The notes: generated from the sequence alone by a model not told the origin. A stretch of DNA of 64,000 nt from Falciphora oryzae (GCA_000733355.1 JNVV01000041.1:76201-140200), one strand, 5' to 3'. Counted from the stretch's first letter, positions 10,918 to 22,230 are shown. Numbers and translations are program-made.

Positions 10918-11511
10918 ATGTCTTCCTCCTCTTCGTCGTGGCTCGCCTGGAGCTCGTGCTGCAATCCCAGCGACAGCTCCGCCTCCAGCTCGGCCAGCGA
11001 CCCCCTGGGCCCGCGGCCCGCCAACATCGACCCCGCCACCGCCGCCGGGAACGCAAGCCAGAGCGCCGCCGCCGCCAGGAGCAGCGCTCCCCAGAGAGTC
11101 CGGTTCACCGAGAGCACCCAGGGAGGCAGCAGCGTCTCCTCCCTCAGCGCCCAGGGAGGCAGCGCCGCCGCCGCCGGCAGTGCCCAAGGAGGAGGAAGCG
11201 TCTCGGGCGGCGACGGAGCGGGAAGCGCCCCCGACGACGGCCCGTCCCTCACAACGTACGCCGGCGACGACGGCGCGACCGGCAACGAGAAGGGGAAGCA
11301 GTCCGCCGAGGTCCTCTTCACCTCGTACATGAGCTTCCCGCCCCCGGACATCCCGGGCTCCGGCAGCAGCTCGGACTCGGGCCCATCGCAGGCGGTGGCG
11401 GCGCTTCGGGCGATCCAAGAGGGTAGCGGCAGCAGCAGCAGCGGCGGCGGCTCGGGCGCCGCGGGCAGCAGCAGCAGCCGATCCCCTGGAGAGAAAAACA
11501 TCAAGGCGTGA
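10918..11511 (+). CDS. Ser/Gly/Ala-rich small protein, unknown function
   Basis: This is an intronless frame of 197 codons with a good fungal start context (CCACAATGTC). It begins with six Ser and then WLAWSSCCNPSDSS. The rest is low complexity with Gly-Gly-Ser blocks (STQGGSS, SAQGGSA, SAQGGGS, three related units at about residues 66-100) and a Ser-rich tail ending SPGEKNIKA. There is no signal peptide, no membrane segment and no recognised domain. A TATA box and an A-rich leader (10757-10790) precede it. An open frame also runs on the opposite strand, but it lacks comparable start and promoter signals. It probably encodes a disordered protein; function unknown. Confidence 0.5.
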   Translation: MSSSSSSWLAWSSCCNPSDSSASSSASDPLGPRPANIDPATAAGNASQSAAAARSSAPQRVRFTESTQGGSSVSSLSAQGGSAAAAGSAQGGGSVSGGDGAGSAPDDGPSLTTYAGDDGATGNEKGKQSAEVLFTSYMSFPPPDIPGSGSSSDSGPSQAVAALRAIQEGSGSSSSGGGSGAAGSSSSRSPGEKNIKA

Positions 11512-11805
11512 TTCTTGTCTTGTGGAGGCAACTGAGTCTGAGTGTAGGTGTGGGCAGGTTGAGCTTTTGGGAACCTCGGGACTACAACATTGTTCCAGAC
11601 GAGAGATCGTTATTCTTAGTTTCGGCTTGACTGTTGCACGTTTGCTTTGCATGGTATAAGTCGGAACACCCCATGACCGCGCACCCCCATGACCGCGCAC
11701 GGGCGTACCTCCACCACCGGTGCAACGCGCACACAATATATTTCCACCGTTCGATCAATTTTCATCCGTTTAATCTAGTTTTTGGTGCATTTTGTAGGCG
11801 GAAAG

Positions 11806-13704
11806 ATGGCCGTTCGTTATACAGAAGAAAATATCAATGAAGCTTTCGATTTACTCCGCCGGGGGTGGTCAATCCGTGGTGCCGCCCGGCAGATGGCGAT
11901 CCCGGAGTCCACCCTCCGGGGCCGGGTTCACGGCGCGGAAGCTATCCGGCAAGCAAAAGAACCACGGCAACGGCTTTCCGGTGTACAAGAGAAGCATTTA
12001 GCTACTTGGGTACGCCTGCAAGCCTCTCTGGGGCTTCCTCCAACGCACGGAGAGTTACGCTACTACGCGCAAGAGATCCTCAAAGCCGCCGGCGACTCTA
12101 CGCCTTTGGGGAAACGTTGGCCGGCGGCTTTTTTGCAGCGGCATCCGGAAATCCAAATCCACAGAGGCCGGGGCATGGAAAGGGAACGCGTCAACGGGGC
12201 TACAACGGCCGTAATCAGGGAGTGGTGGCACCGCCTCGAAATACCGGAAATCAAGGAGATTCCTCCCCAACACCGCTGGAACGTCGACGAGGGCGGCCTC
12301 CAAGAGGGCCGCACGGGCAACGGCCTCGTTCTAGGTGCTTCGGGCACCCGGCCGTTGCAAAGAAAAGAGCCGGGGAAGCGCACTTGGACCTCCTTTATCG
12401 AATGCATCTCCGCCACGGGGGTAAGGCTTCGGCCGCTCATTATATTCAAGGGAAAATACGTGCAGGACCAGTGGTTTCCCGAAGGAAACGGCCGATTTGA
12501 CGACTGGGAGTTCACCTGTACGGATAACGGGTGAACTACGGACTGCACCGGCGTTAAGTGGCTCGAAAAGATCTACCTCCCGGCCACCCGCCCCGACCCT
12601 CCCTCAAGGCGCCTCCTGATTCTAGATGGCCACGGATCTCACGTTACAAGGCGTTTTCAGTTCCTTTGCTACCAGAACGACGTTTTTCTCCTTTATTTGC
12701 CGGCCCACTCGTCGCACGTTCTGCAGCCACTTGACCTGGCGGTTTTCTCACCCCTGAAAAGGGCGTACAGGGCCGTAATCCTCGCCCTAGCCCTTTTCTG
12801 TTGCTTTACGGCGGTAGGCAAACGAGAGTTCTTGAAAGCATACAAGCACGCACGAGATAAAGGCATCACGGCAGTCAATATTAAAGCGGGTTGGTATGCA
12901 TCTGGCTTATGGCCGGTGCGTTTAACAAAGCCGCTTATAAGCCGGCTTTTGCTCGAAAACTCCAACAAAGACGATCACGAGGCTCCCAAAACCCCTACGA
13001 GGCAACAGGGGCGACAAAAGAACCCCCCGAGGCTGCCCAACGCCGTCAGAAGAGACTGGAGCACTCCCAAGCAAAGTCGAGAGTTGGCCTCCCAGATAGA
13101 GGATTTCAGCCGTACANNNNNNNNNNNNNNNNNNNNNGCACGAGATAAAGGCATCACGGCAGTCAATATTAAAGCGGGTTGGTATGCATCTGGCTTATGG
13201 CCGGTGCGTTTAACAAAGCCGCTTATAAGCCGGCTTTTGCTCGAAAACTCCAACAAAGACGATCACGAGGCTCCCAAAACCCCTACGAGGCAACAGGGGC
13301 GACAAAAGAACCCCCCGAGGCTGCCCAACGCCGTCAAAAAAAACTGGAGCACTCCCAAGCAAAGTCGAGAATTGGCCTCCCAGATAGAGGATTTCAGCCG
13401 TACAATCCCGACCACCCCCACCAAACGGCTTTGGCTTAGGAAAGTCCGCAAAGGCTACGAGTTGAAGGATTTAGAGATCACTGTAGCCTCGCAAAAAATC
13501 AAGGCGTTGGAGGCACAGTTGGAGGCACTGCAGGGGCGGAAAAGGAAGGCAGTTAAGCCGGACCCGAACGAGACCTTTGTATCTGGGAGGCGGATTTACC
13601 AAGAAAGACGTGGGATTTTAGAGGAGCCTGAGGCATCACTGGAATCGTCAGACGATTCTGAGCAGGAAGATACCCAGGATTGCATCGTTGTGGGTTGTGA
13701 ATAG
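11806..13704 (+). pseudogene. Pogo/Fot1 DDE transposase, one in-frame stop
   Basis: ATG 11806 opens MAVRYTEENINEAFDLL, a psq/CENP-B-type helix-turn-helix (SIRGAARQMAIPESTLRGRV), followed by a CENPB-like second DNA-binding part. The DDE catalytic core follows in one frame: D in WNVDEGG near 12280, D in LILDGHGSH near 12625, and D in the LQPLDLAVF stretch near 12733. The only break is TGA at 12532-12534, where relatives have Trp (DNGW), i.e. a single G-to-A change. Downstream the frame stays open to TAG 13702-13704 through the gap. The C-terminal part has a basic and coiled tail (KIKALEAQLEALQGRKRKA). The element thus looks recently active. I call it a pseudogene because of the stop, but a sequencing error there would make it intact. 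Confidence 0.85.
12850..13404 (+). repeat. 267-bp duplication flanking a gap (probable assembly artefact)
   Basis: 12850-13116 and 13138-13404 both run from GCACGAGATAAAGG to GCCGTACA and have equal length. They differ at a few sites, all G in the first copy and A in the second (for example CAGAAGAGACTGG against CAAAAAAAACTGG near 13045 and 13334). The 21 Ns lie exactly between them. The likely cause is two transposon copies or alleles joined by the assembler. Confidence 0.7.
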
Positions 13705-14046
13705 TTTTATTTTGCAGATATAAAACGGCGTTGTTGGTGGTGCGGATCCGTACGCTCGTGCGCGGTCATGGGGGTGCGCGGTCATGGGGTGTTCCGACTT
13801 AGTGGCGGACGGACTGATGAGAATAACTACCTAGGTAACTAAAGCTAATAGCCTGAGCAATGAAGCACGAAAGTCATTCTTCTCCTTAACGCTGCTTTTC
13901 GTCCTTCCAGGGACCCTCGGTGTTTGCAATCTGTCTGACTCGCTTTCCCTTCCAAATAGAGTATGACGCAATACAAATATACTCTGCTTTATCCACTTCT
14001 AGGTATCTACCCGATGCCGCCCCCCTTCAGACGATGCCACCCACCA

Positions 14047-16182
14047 TCAGACTTCTTCAAACTCCTCCTCGTCTTCGTCGACACCTGCGTGCAAGACGGT
14101 AGACAGGGCGTCGAACCAAAGCACCAACCTCCCCTGCATAGGCCAGGTTCGAGAAAAGAGTCCGCCCGTCGGGACCTCCTCGCCTGGGGTGGAGTGGACG
14201 GAAAGTCTCAGCTTGCAGAACTGGTCCCCTCCGTTCAGGCGTCCTTCGAAGTAGTCTTTATTTCGAAATTGGAGGTACGTCGGCTTTGAGACTCGGATCG
14301 TCGTGCCCAGTGTCTCGGCGACTCGGCATTGTCCGAGCGCCACCATCGCCCCATTTTCGTATTCGACCATCAACCCGATGCAAAGGCCGTCTCCGTCGTC
14401 GAACACTGTTATGGCCTTGACGGCCTCGAGTCGTGCGACTGAGATGCACGACCCCGCCCCCAAGGCGTTGCCGTAGAGCCGGGGAGGCTCGGGGAGGATG
14501 AACTGGCCGTTGGGGGTGGGAGAGTATGACCCGATCACGGAGATAGGAGTCATTCCCGCCCTTCCATAAATGAGTAGCTTTGGAGGCCCATGAGCCAGGA
14601 TGTACTCAGTCATCTCCGTCTCCTCCAGGTTCAGCCCAACGGAGACGTCACCGGCGAGCTTGAGCCGAGCCTGTTGGATGCGCGTTCATTCGTTAGACAT
14701 TTTGCCACAAAGCCCCTCCTTGTCTACCTGGTGACTATTATCTCTGTCCGGCTCGGAAATCCAACTTACCAGAAACCGCGGCTTGCTGACCACTGTGCGT
14801 CCGTGTTGTTTACCCAGCTGAACCGCCAACGAAAGAATCTCCTCGCCCTCCGGCAAGGGCAAGTAGGCCCAGACCGTGTTCATCTGCAGCCGCATTGGGA
14901 GGCGCTTGTTGGTGGTGCTCGCGCAGGGTTCTGTATCCGTGTGGGCATGGATAGCATGCAGGCTCCCGTGGCAGTACAGAAAGGTGAGGCCGGTGATCCT
15001 GGCGCCCCTCTGGGTGAGCTCGACGGTGCAGAGCTGCCGGGGGGCCTTCAGCCGCGGGGTAGAGTGGCAGGCCTCTAGTCTTGGCGGCGTCGGCGTGTCC
15101 CAGATGGGAATCCCCAGGGGCTCCTTGGGGAGCTGGAGGCGCAGGATGCCGTACTGTCGAGCCATGATGAGTCAGACGTTAGAGAACCTTGTGCAACATT
15201 GAGTCCCTGGTAACTGGGCGGTAATATGAGAATGGTTGATAATTACCTGGAACACGGCAGCAGTGTCTTGGAAGCGCCAGGCTTCCCACACAATGAAGGC
15301 CTTGGTTGCGGATTTTCGGCCGCTCTGCTGCGCTATGTGTGGGAGCCTCTCGATTTCCTTGATCCCACGGGCGTCGATCGTGATCCGGATTACGGGTGGT
15401 AAGCCGGCGGCAGATTCTCCCCCGGCAATAACAGGACGCCCCCCACGCCTCCACTCGGCGATGCTGGCGAGGGCCACCGAGAAGGGGCCTGGTGCTGGCG
15501 CTGATGGGCTGTTGTCGGAGAGGCGGAGAGCGGCATTCACGACCTCGCTGTACCGCCAGAATGGGTCGGGCCCAGTGAGATCTCGGATCCGCTGGACAAT
15601 CTCGAGAGGCAGACGCTCCCTAAGGGGAGCCAAGCCGGCCGCGGCAGCCACTTGTGCAGCAGGGAATGAGCTCAAGGACCCCGTCTCCGGCAGCCCGAGG
15701 TCCGGGGCACCACGCCATGGAGTTCGGGCCGATACTATGGCCCAAAGGCGGTCGAAGGCATCCTAGGCCGTGCAACGCTTTTCGAATATTTCCAAGCACG
15801 TTGGATGTAGCGCGACAGCTTCGGCCGACGCTGCACAAATGCTGCAGGATGATGCACGGCAAAAGGTAAAGCCACTGCTGGGCTGGCGGATCTCGAAACC
15901 CTCGGGTGGGAACACGCAGGGTGTCGTGAAGCAGTCTAAGGTGTCTTGGTCGGGGTCGCCCAGGACTGTGAACGTGGGGTCAGCTGCAGATCATCCCGGC
16001 CGTGGCCAAGGGGGAGGGAGCCCGGGACCGGGAGGCGAGGGGCGAGGAGGCAAGGGGAGGCAAGGGGGAAAGAGCTTGGGCTTACGAGCGACGAAGAGAG
16101 ACCTGGCCGCGAATTCGTCTCCACAAAGGCCACATGATGGCCGAAGGCGGTAGTGATCGGGCGAGGAGGCTGACGAGGCCAT
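14047..16182 (-). pseudogene. F-box-like fungal protein with one amber codon
   Basis: Splice sites give four exons on the minus strand: 16086-16182, 15247-15983, 14770-15153 and 14047-14670, 614 codons. The start gives MASSASSPDHYRLRPS and CGLCG, a zinc-ligand-like pair, followed by more Cys (FCRASSCSICAA, LHPTCLEIFEK) and an F-box-like helix LPLEIVQRI at about residue 157. Later parts contain IPIWDTPTPP and a long beta-rich C-terminus ending DEDEEEFEEV. This architecture recalls large fungal F-box hypothetical families. F-box proteins are adaptors of SCF ubiquitin ligases, though partners are unknown here. Codon 106 is TAG (complement of 15763-15765), between FEKRCTA and DAFDRLW, with no intron able to remove it. 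A single CAG to TAG change is the simplest explanation. Everything else is intact, so it may be a recent pseudogene. Confidence 0.6.
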
Positions 16183-16217
16183 TGTCGGGGCGGGGCTCAG
16201 GCCGTTACGGGGCGAGT

Positions 16218-16710
16218 GATGTTGTCGTAGGCTGTTGACGGACGAAGGCGTGTACCGTTCCTTGTGCTGGGTTGGACGAGGATGGTTGGACGAGATGGAC
16301 GGACGAGGACTAGTGGGCTGCCGTGGACCGACGCTGAAAGGGGCTGGCTGTGCAACAAACAGCGGGATGTTGCTGATGTTGTCGTAGGCTGTTGATGGAC
16401 TGTTCCTTGTGCCGGGTCAGACGAGGATGGATGAGCGAGATAAATGGACGAGATGAATGGACGAGGACTGGTGGGCGCCGTAGACCGGCGTTGAGAGGGG
16501 CTGGCTGTGCAATAAACAGCGGGATGTTACTGATGTTGTCTAGTAGGCTGTTGATGGACGAAGGCGTGAAGTTCCTTGTGCTGGGTTAGACGAGGATCGG
16601 TGGACGAGATGGATAGACGAGATGGGTGGACGAGATGGATGGACGAGGATTGGCAGGTTGCCGTGGACCGACGCGGAGAGGGGCTGGCTACATATGCAAC
16701 AAACAGCGGG
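16218..16710. repeat. Three tandem copies of a ~157-bp unit
   Basis: Copies start at 16218, 16375 and 16532, each with GATGTTGTC followed by TAGGCTGTTGA. They run through GTTCCTTGTGC, GGACGAGATGGA and GGGGCTGGCTGTGCAA to an AACAGCGGG end. The first two are 157 bp. The third is longer because an internal GGACGAGATGGAT-like step is itself repeated. The array ends just upstream of the minus-strand F-box-like gene start (16182), in its promoter. 16711-16937 holds nothing else recognisable. Confidence 0.75.
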
Positions 16711-16937
16711 CCCAGTCCGCAATGCGATTGGCCCCAAGGCGCAGGAGCAGTGACACCAACACCGAGGTCTCGCGGAGGACAGACAAACGCGTCCAAGGGG
16801 AACTACGACGAGCTCGCTGTGCAACTGCAGGAGACTTTCTATCGGATTGTCACTACTAGGCGGGTCTGGCGCCCGAGCAGGCAGCACCAAGGTGCCTCTA
16901 CACCCGTCCAGGTGCGTCCAAGGGCTCTACCATGTGC

Positions 16938-17936
16938 TCACTGGCCCCGCGTCTGCCGTGCCTGGTTCCACAGATACGGCAGATCAACCTGCGTCTCGTC
17001 GTCCAGCGTGACTGCCCCGTGATGCTTGTGCTGGCGGTCCAGGAACTCGCCGGTTGCCAGAGGCTGGTCGGAGTAGTAGGCGGTCGCCCAGTCGGGAGCT
17101 TCCTCGGTCAGCACTGGCCTCTCGATGCAGATGCCGATGACCTGGTGGAAGGAAGCATCCTCCCACTCGACCGACCTGGTGCCTTCGCGGGGCACCAGCA
17201 GCCTCAGCATGTTGTTCACGGATGTGGCAAGCAGGTTGGGGGGAGGGCCAAGGCTGTCATCGACTTTCCAGCGGACCCAGCCGGAGTAGTAGAAGCGGGT
17301 AAATGCCTGGGCTCTGCAGTTTCGCATAGTTAGACAACCTCCCGTCAGCGCCCGGAGCTCATCGAGTTAGTTCACGTCAGAATCTGCAACATACACCCAG
17401 TCCCGGCATCCGTCCCAGTAGTCACCATTGACCCTCAGAAAGTTGAAAACCGTCAAGTCGCTGTCAAGATCCAAAGCGACCTCGTCGAGATGCGCAGCAT
17501 GGTTGTAAATGCCCTTGAGGATGGAGATGACCTGGAAGAGTTTCAAGTTGGTGTGGCAGAGGGGGGAGGTGAAGGCGGCGTTTGTTCGTGGCAGCAGGCT
17601 GAAGGCTGTGTGGAGGGTGACCTTGCAGGTTCCCCGGCCCCTCCGCGTGGCCTGCTCACCGTCAGGAGGATCCATCCGCACTCTGGCCGCGGCGAAGCGG
17701 CCACGGCGCGGACTCAGCTCGAACAGGAACACAACCTGCTGCTTAGACCCTCCTGTCTCGAGGAACTCCACGGCGATGCGGCTAATTTGCTGGTCAAGGG
17801 CGAGCACGAGATACGCAGACAAAACGTCGGCATCGCCGATGTCACGTACGTCATATCTGTATTGTACAATGTCTGCCGGTGAAGTGTGCAGCCGCCCGCG
17901 CCTCGCTTCGATATTCGCCATTGCTGAAAACGACAT
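16938..17936 (-). CDS. Unknown fungal protein, two exons
   Basis: Exon 1 is 17936 to 17395 and exon 2 is 17313 to 16938, joined by an 81-nt intron (GTATGT...CTGCAG, with a CTAAC branch-like site). Together they encode 305 aa. The start is the first ATG (MSFSAMANIEARRGRLHT) after a TATA box. The protein has no signal peptide and no evident membrane helix. It looks globular, with stretches such as VLALDQQISRIAVEFLET and FYYSGWVRWKVDDSL, and ends LWNQARQTRGQ. I do not recognise the family. It lies divergent from nothing close and follows the F-box-like gene on the same strand. Splice consensus and the TATA box make a real gene likely. Its role is unknown. Confidence 0.6.
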
Positions 17937-18968
17937 GCCAGCTGAGGCTCGGTGTCGACTCTGGATATCAAGCTGCGGAATCCAGAGAAAGCAGGGGGTA
18001 GAAGAGGGCTTTTATAACGCTACGCTAGTCTCATTGTATCACCTACTGATGTACCAATATCAAGAACGATGGTGATTCACTTGCTAGACTGGCAAGGGAT
18101 TGAGGGGGCAAATGGCATGGTCGCTGTCACCACTGTTTCTCCAGTGAGGCTATGTAGACACATTCACGTATTTAGACAATGGATAAGATGGCCCGGTTCA
18201 CTTGCCCATTACTGGATCACGATCTCTTATCTGGGCCAAATACAATGCATCTGTGGGCAACAGGTCTTCAGTGAGTGAGATCTGGGATTGTGTGGTGGTA
18301 ACTTGCCAAATCGATCATGTGATTCATGGGGGACAAAGGCAGCCACGTGAGGCGTACAGGAATGTAGGGTGTTAGTCTGCCAAGGTGTATTTGCTGCCAG
18401 CCATCGGCGATCCGATATTGGGGCCTGGTAATTGTGGACGCTTAAACACCAGTCCCGAAAATAAATCCACGGGGATGGTTCCGGGCTCGATGTTCGACGG
18501 GAGGACGCAGGCGTGCCAAGGAGAATCTACCCCTCATCTCGCGCTGGTCCCACGCCTGAGGACGGGGTAGTCGAGGCTTTGGTTGACGATATTGGGCGGT
18601 GGCAAGCAACGTGATCAATCTCGTAGCGTCGCATGCATATTAGCACTACTACTACGCGTATGGCCGCTCCCAAAATGTTGGTTATGGCTGCAGCAGATGC
18701 GGGCAGCAAGCCAACTAACCCCATTAGCCGCCGATCTGTGAGGGGGAATTGCCCAATGATTTCCCGAGATTGCCCTCTCGGCCTCTGTTTGAACCGACGG
18801 GAATCACCGCCGCGTCTGCAAGGCACCGTCATCCGATGATAAAAACCGTCGGCTGCCCGTTGACGCTGGAATAAAACGGGCGGCCTGGCGCAGACTTTCC
18901 GAGGGTCTTCCTCGCCCGCCAGACCTAGCCAACCTTCTTTCTTCCCCTCCCGTGGCGCCCAGAGGAAA
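17937..18968. other. Spacer: two promoters back to back
   Basis: On the minus strand GTTATAAAAG (complement of about 18010-18018) lies about 75 nt upstream of the ATG at 17936. On the plus strand GATGATAAAAACC at about 18836-18848 lies about 125 nt before the alpha-galactosidase ATG. I see no gene between them. Confidence 0.4.
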
Positions 18969-21384
18969 ATGGCAGGCAAAAGCAGGTTGGCGCGTTTCGT
19001 GTTTGCAGGCCTGCTCGCTGCTCGCGAGGTCGTCGCCCAAAACGGCACCTCGGCCAAGGGTAAGCAAGCCTGAGTCTCTGTTCCGTCCCATCTTTGACGT
19101 CCCCGCGCTTGGGTATCCTGCCAATCTTGAGCTGACCTGACATCTCCCGCGCCCAGGCATCGTCGTGGACGGCACCTCCTTCGCCCTCAATGGCGACCAC
19201 TCCTCGTACCGCTTCCATGTCGAAGACGAGACGGGCGACTTGATCTCCGACCACTTCGGCGCCTTCGCCATCGAGTCCGTCCCCGTCCTCCCCGTCTTGC
19301 CGAGCGGCTGGGTTGGCCACATCGGCCGCGTCAGGCGCGAGTATCCCGAGTTCGGCCGCGGCGACTACCGCGTGCCCGCCGTGTCCATCAGGCAGTCCGA
19401 GGGCTACCCGACCAGCGACCTGCGCTACCAGTCCCACAGGATCGTGCCGGGGAAGCCCAGCCTCCCGGGGCTCCCCGCGACGTTCGGCGCCGACGAGGAC
19501 GTCTCTACCCTGGTCGTGTCCCTCTTCGACAACCACAGCTCCATTGCCGTGGACCTCTCGTACTCCATCTTCCCCAAGTATGATGCGGTTGTGCGCAGCG
19601 TCAACATCACCAACCAGGGCCATGGGGACATCACGATCGAGAGGGCCGCAAGCCTCAGCGTCGACTTCCCGCTCGGGGACATGGAAATGATCGAGCTGAG
19701 GGGCGACTGGGCGCGAGAAGGGATGAGGGTCCGACGCAAGGTGGACTACGGCACACAAGGGTAGGTTTCACTGCCTCGGAGAAAGGTGGCACGAGGAGAG
19801 AAGATCTTTGCTGACCGAGAGGCAAACCCAACTAGCTTCGGGAGCACAACGGGGTACTCGTCCCATCTGCACAACCCCTTCGTGGCCCTTGTCTCCCCCG
19901 AGACCACCGAGACACAAGGAGAGGCCTGGGGGTTCTCGCTCGTCTACACCGGCTCCTTCGCCGTCGAGGTTGAGAAGGGGTCCCAGGGGCTCACGCGAGC
20001 CGTGATCGGGTTCAACCCGAACCAACTCTCGTGGCCATTGGGACCAGGCGAGACGCTCACGACCCCCGAAGTTGTCGCCGTGTACTCGGCCGAGGGCGTC
20101 GGCGGCATGTCACGCAAGCTGCACCGCCTGCAGCGCAACCACCTCATGCGCGGCCGCTACGTCAAGGAGCCGCGCCCGGCACTGCTCAACAGCTGGGAGG
20201 GCCTCTATTTCGACTACAACGCAAGCACAATCTTCGACCTGGCACAGTCGTCCGCCCAGCTCGGCGTCAAGCTCTTCGTGCTGGACGACGGCTGGTTCGG
20301 AGTCGACTTCCCGCGCGTCAACGACCGCGCGGGCCTGGGCGACTGGCAGGCCAACCCGGCCCGCTTCCCCGACGGCCTGCCCGCCCTCGTCAACAAGGTC
20401 ACGGATCTCGACGTGGCCAACTCGTCCGAGAAGCTCCGCTTCGGCCTCTGGTTCGAGCCCGAGATGGTCAACCCCAACTCGACCACCTACAGAAACCACC
20501 CGGACTGGGTCCTCCACGCCGGCAACTACCCGCGGACCCTGCGGCGAGACCAGCTCGTGCTCAACGTGGCGCTCCCCGAGGTCCAGGACTTCATCATCAA
20601 GTCCCTGTCCGACGTGCTCTCGTCGGCGCCCATCTCGTACGTCAAGTGGGACAACAACCGCGGCTTCATCGAGACGCCGTCCCCGGGCATCGGCCACTCG
20701 TACATGCTGGGCCTGTACCGCGTCTTCGAGACCCTCACCGCCCGCTTCCCCGACGTGCTCTTCGAGGGCTGCGCGTCGGGCGGCGGGCGCGTCGACCCGG
20801 GGATCCTGCACTACTTCCCGCAGGTGTGGACGTCGGACAACACGGACGGGCTCGACCGCGTCTTTATCCAGTTCGGCACCTCGCTGGCCTACCCGCCCGC
20901 CGTCATGGGGGCGCACATCTCGGCCGTGCCCAACCACCAGAACGGGCGCACCGTGCCGCTGAAGTTCCGCGCCCACGTCGCCATGATGGGCGGCTCGTTC
21001 GGGCTCGAGCTCAAGCCGTCCGGCATACCCCGCGAAGACCGCGCCCAGCTGCCGGGCCTCATGGCCCTGGCTGAGCAGGTCAACCCGGTCGTCGTGCGCG
21101 GCGACCTGTGGAGGCTGGCCCTGCCCGAGGACTCCAACTGGCCGGCCGCGCTGGTCGTCGCCGAGGACGGGTCCCGCGCCGTGCTGTTCCACTTCCAGCT
21201 GCGGTCGACCGTCAACCAGGCCAAGCCGCGCCTGCGGCTCAGGGGGCTGGACGCGGCGGCGACGTACCGCCTGGATGGGAACAGCACGAACACGTACGCG
21301 GGGTCGACGCTGATGAGCATCGGGCTGGAGTACAACTTCAATGGGGACTACGACAGCCGCGTTGTCCAGCTCGAGAGGGTTTGA
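18969..21384 (+). CDS. Secreted GH36 alpha-galactosidase
   Basis: Three exons, 18969-19059, 19157-19760 and 19836-21384, encode 747 aa. Residues 1-23 are a signal peptide ([20 protein letters not shown]...), so the enzyme is secreted. The GH36 catalytic barrel shows VLDDGWFG, then WFEPEMVNP, then YVKWDNNRG with the nucleophile Asp at about 504, and EGCASGGGR. Next comes [11 protein letters not shown] with the acid/base Asp at about 566. Length and motif order match fungal family 36 enzymes such as AglC-type proteins. They remove terminal alpha-1,6 galactose from raffinose-family sugars and galactomannan. The mature N-terminus is a beta-sandwich domain and several N-glycosylation sites are present. 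It has no neighbour of related function. All key residues are present, so it should be active. Confidence 0.95.
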
Positions 21385-21737
21385 TGGATGGGTCCGCCTT
21401 GCCAGGGAGATGAACACTACCTAGCTGCCAGGCTGTAATTAGAGAGTGACTACATGGGCACATACATGCCATGCACTAATAGCCCATCTGAGGAGTGAAG
21501 GGGCGAAATGCACCGCCACTGCGAGTGACTCTGCCATGACTGTGGCTGATCAAGCAGAATGCTCTGCAAACGCACGAACTTCCATTCACTCTGCTAGATC
21601 CCAACCAGGTAGGTATAAGAAGAGACCGGCCTCCGTCCCGTCCTCAAAGTCTCCATCATATCGATCATCTCCAAAGCAGCCCCGAACAGCTGCCCAACCT
21701 AAGCAGAAAGAACCACACAATCACACAAAAACAAACA

Positions 21738-21890
21738 ATGCCTGTAGACCAAGGACAATGCCTCAGCCTCCCTCGGACGAAGGGACAGCCAGCTGATGGC
21801 GGCGGAACTGGTCAGGGGGCCCCGGGCACTGCCGGCGGCGGGGGCGGCGGGGGCTATGCGAGCTCCGTCAACTACGACTCGAGTATTTGA
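21738..21890 (+). CDS. Tiny Gly-rich protein, MPVDQG family (copy 1)
   Basis: ATG 21738 in a good context (AAACAATG) opens 50 codons: MPVDQGQCLSLPRTKG, then a Gly-rich middle (AGGGGGGGY) and the end SSVNYDSSI. A TATA-like box (GGTATAAG, 21613-21619) lies 120 nt upstream, after which the leader is A/C-rich with no ATG. The first six residues equal those of the next gene at 22361, suggesting a diverged tandem pair. Too short for domain assignment. Function unknown. Confidence 0.4.
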   Translation: MPVDQGQCLSLPRTKGQPADGGGTGQGAPGTAGGGGGGGYASSVNYDSSI

Positions 21891-22223
21891 CTTTCTTGCT
21901 CTCCAGAACGGTACGGAGCTACGCTTGTGCGGTCGCGCGCCTGCTGTGGATGCCGCCGGGGGAGGTGATTGGCTGGTCGATGAAGTGGGAGAGGGAGAGT
22001 TCTTTTTTTCGGATCGGTGGGATTCTAGACGGGTTGGTCCAGTAGGAGAAAGAACGTCTCTACTCGTTGCCTAGACGTTCATCCCCAGGTTCTAGGGAGA
22101 GTAACTGGGGCTTGCTACTTCACGATGGCATACAGGATCATCACGGCGCACTCGACTCTAGGTGGTCGTGTACCCTCTAACGGAGTCTCCTCCGCTCAGC
22201 TGTTTGCGTCTAGGGAAGTTGCA

Positions 22224-22230
22224 TATAAAT
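22224..22230 (+). promoter_or_regulatory. TATA box of the second MPVDQG gene
   Basis: GCATATAAATATCC lies about 130 nt upstream of ATG 22361, followed by a C-rich ATG-free leader. This mirrors the arrangement of the first copy. Confidence 0.45.

Larger units (their letters stand above)
11659..13799 (+). mobile_element. Fot1/pogo-type (Tc1-mariner) DNA transposon
   Basis: The element starts AGTCGGAACACCCCATGACC and ends with its reverse complement. The terminal inverted repeats are identical for 43 bp, then continue with one mismatch to about 50 bp. Each contains two tandem copies of a CATGACCGCGCAC unit. A TA dinucleotide flanks each side (11657-11658 and 13800-13801), the target duplication of Tc1-mariner elements. 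It carries one transposase gene. It inserted about 150 bp beyond the stop codon of the small gene at 10918-11511. A 21-base N gap (13117-13137) inside it is flanked by two 267-bp near-identical copies, so the true element is probably about 290 bp shorter. Confidence 0.92.

Noticed and set aside
10671..11531. 286-codon frame antisense to the Ser/Gly-rich gene
   Set aside because: The plus strand has a TATA box, good start context and a compact frame. The antisense frame crosses the A-rich leader.
20110..21417. 435-codon open frame antisense to the alpha-galactosidase
   Set aside because: It mirrors a GC-rich coding strand, has no domain, and the sense frame carries a complete GH36 site.
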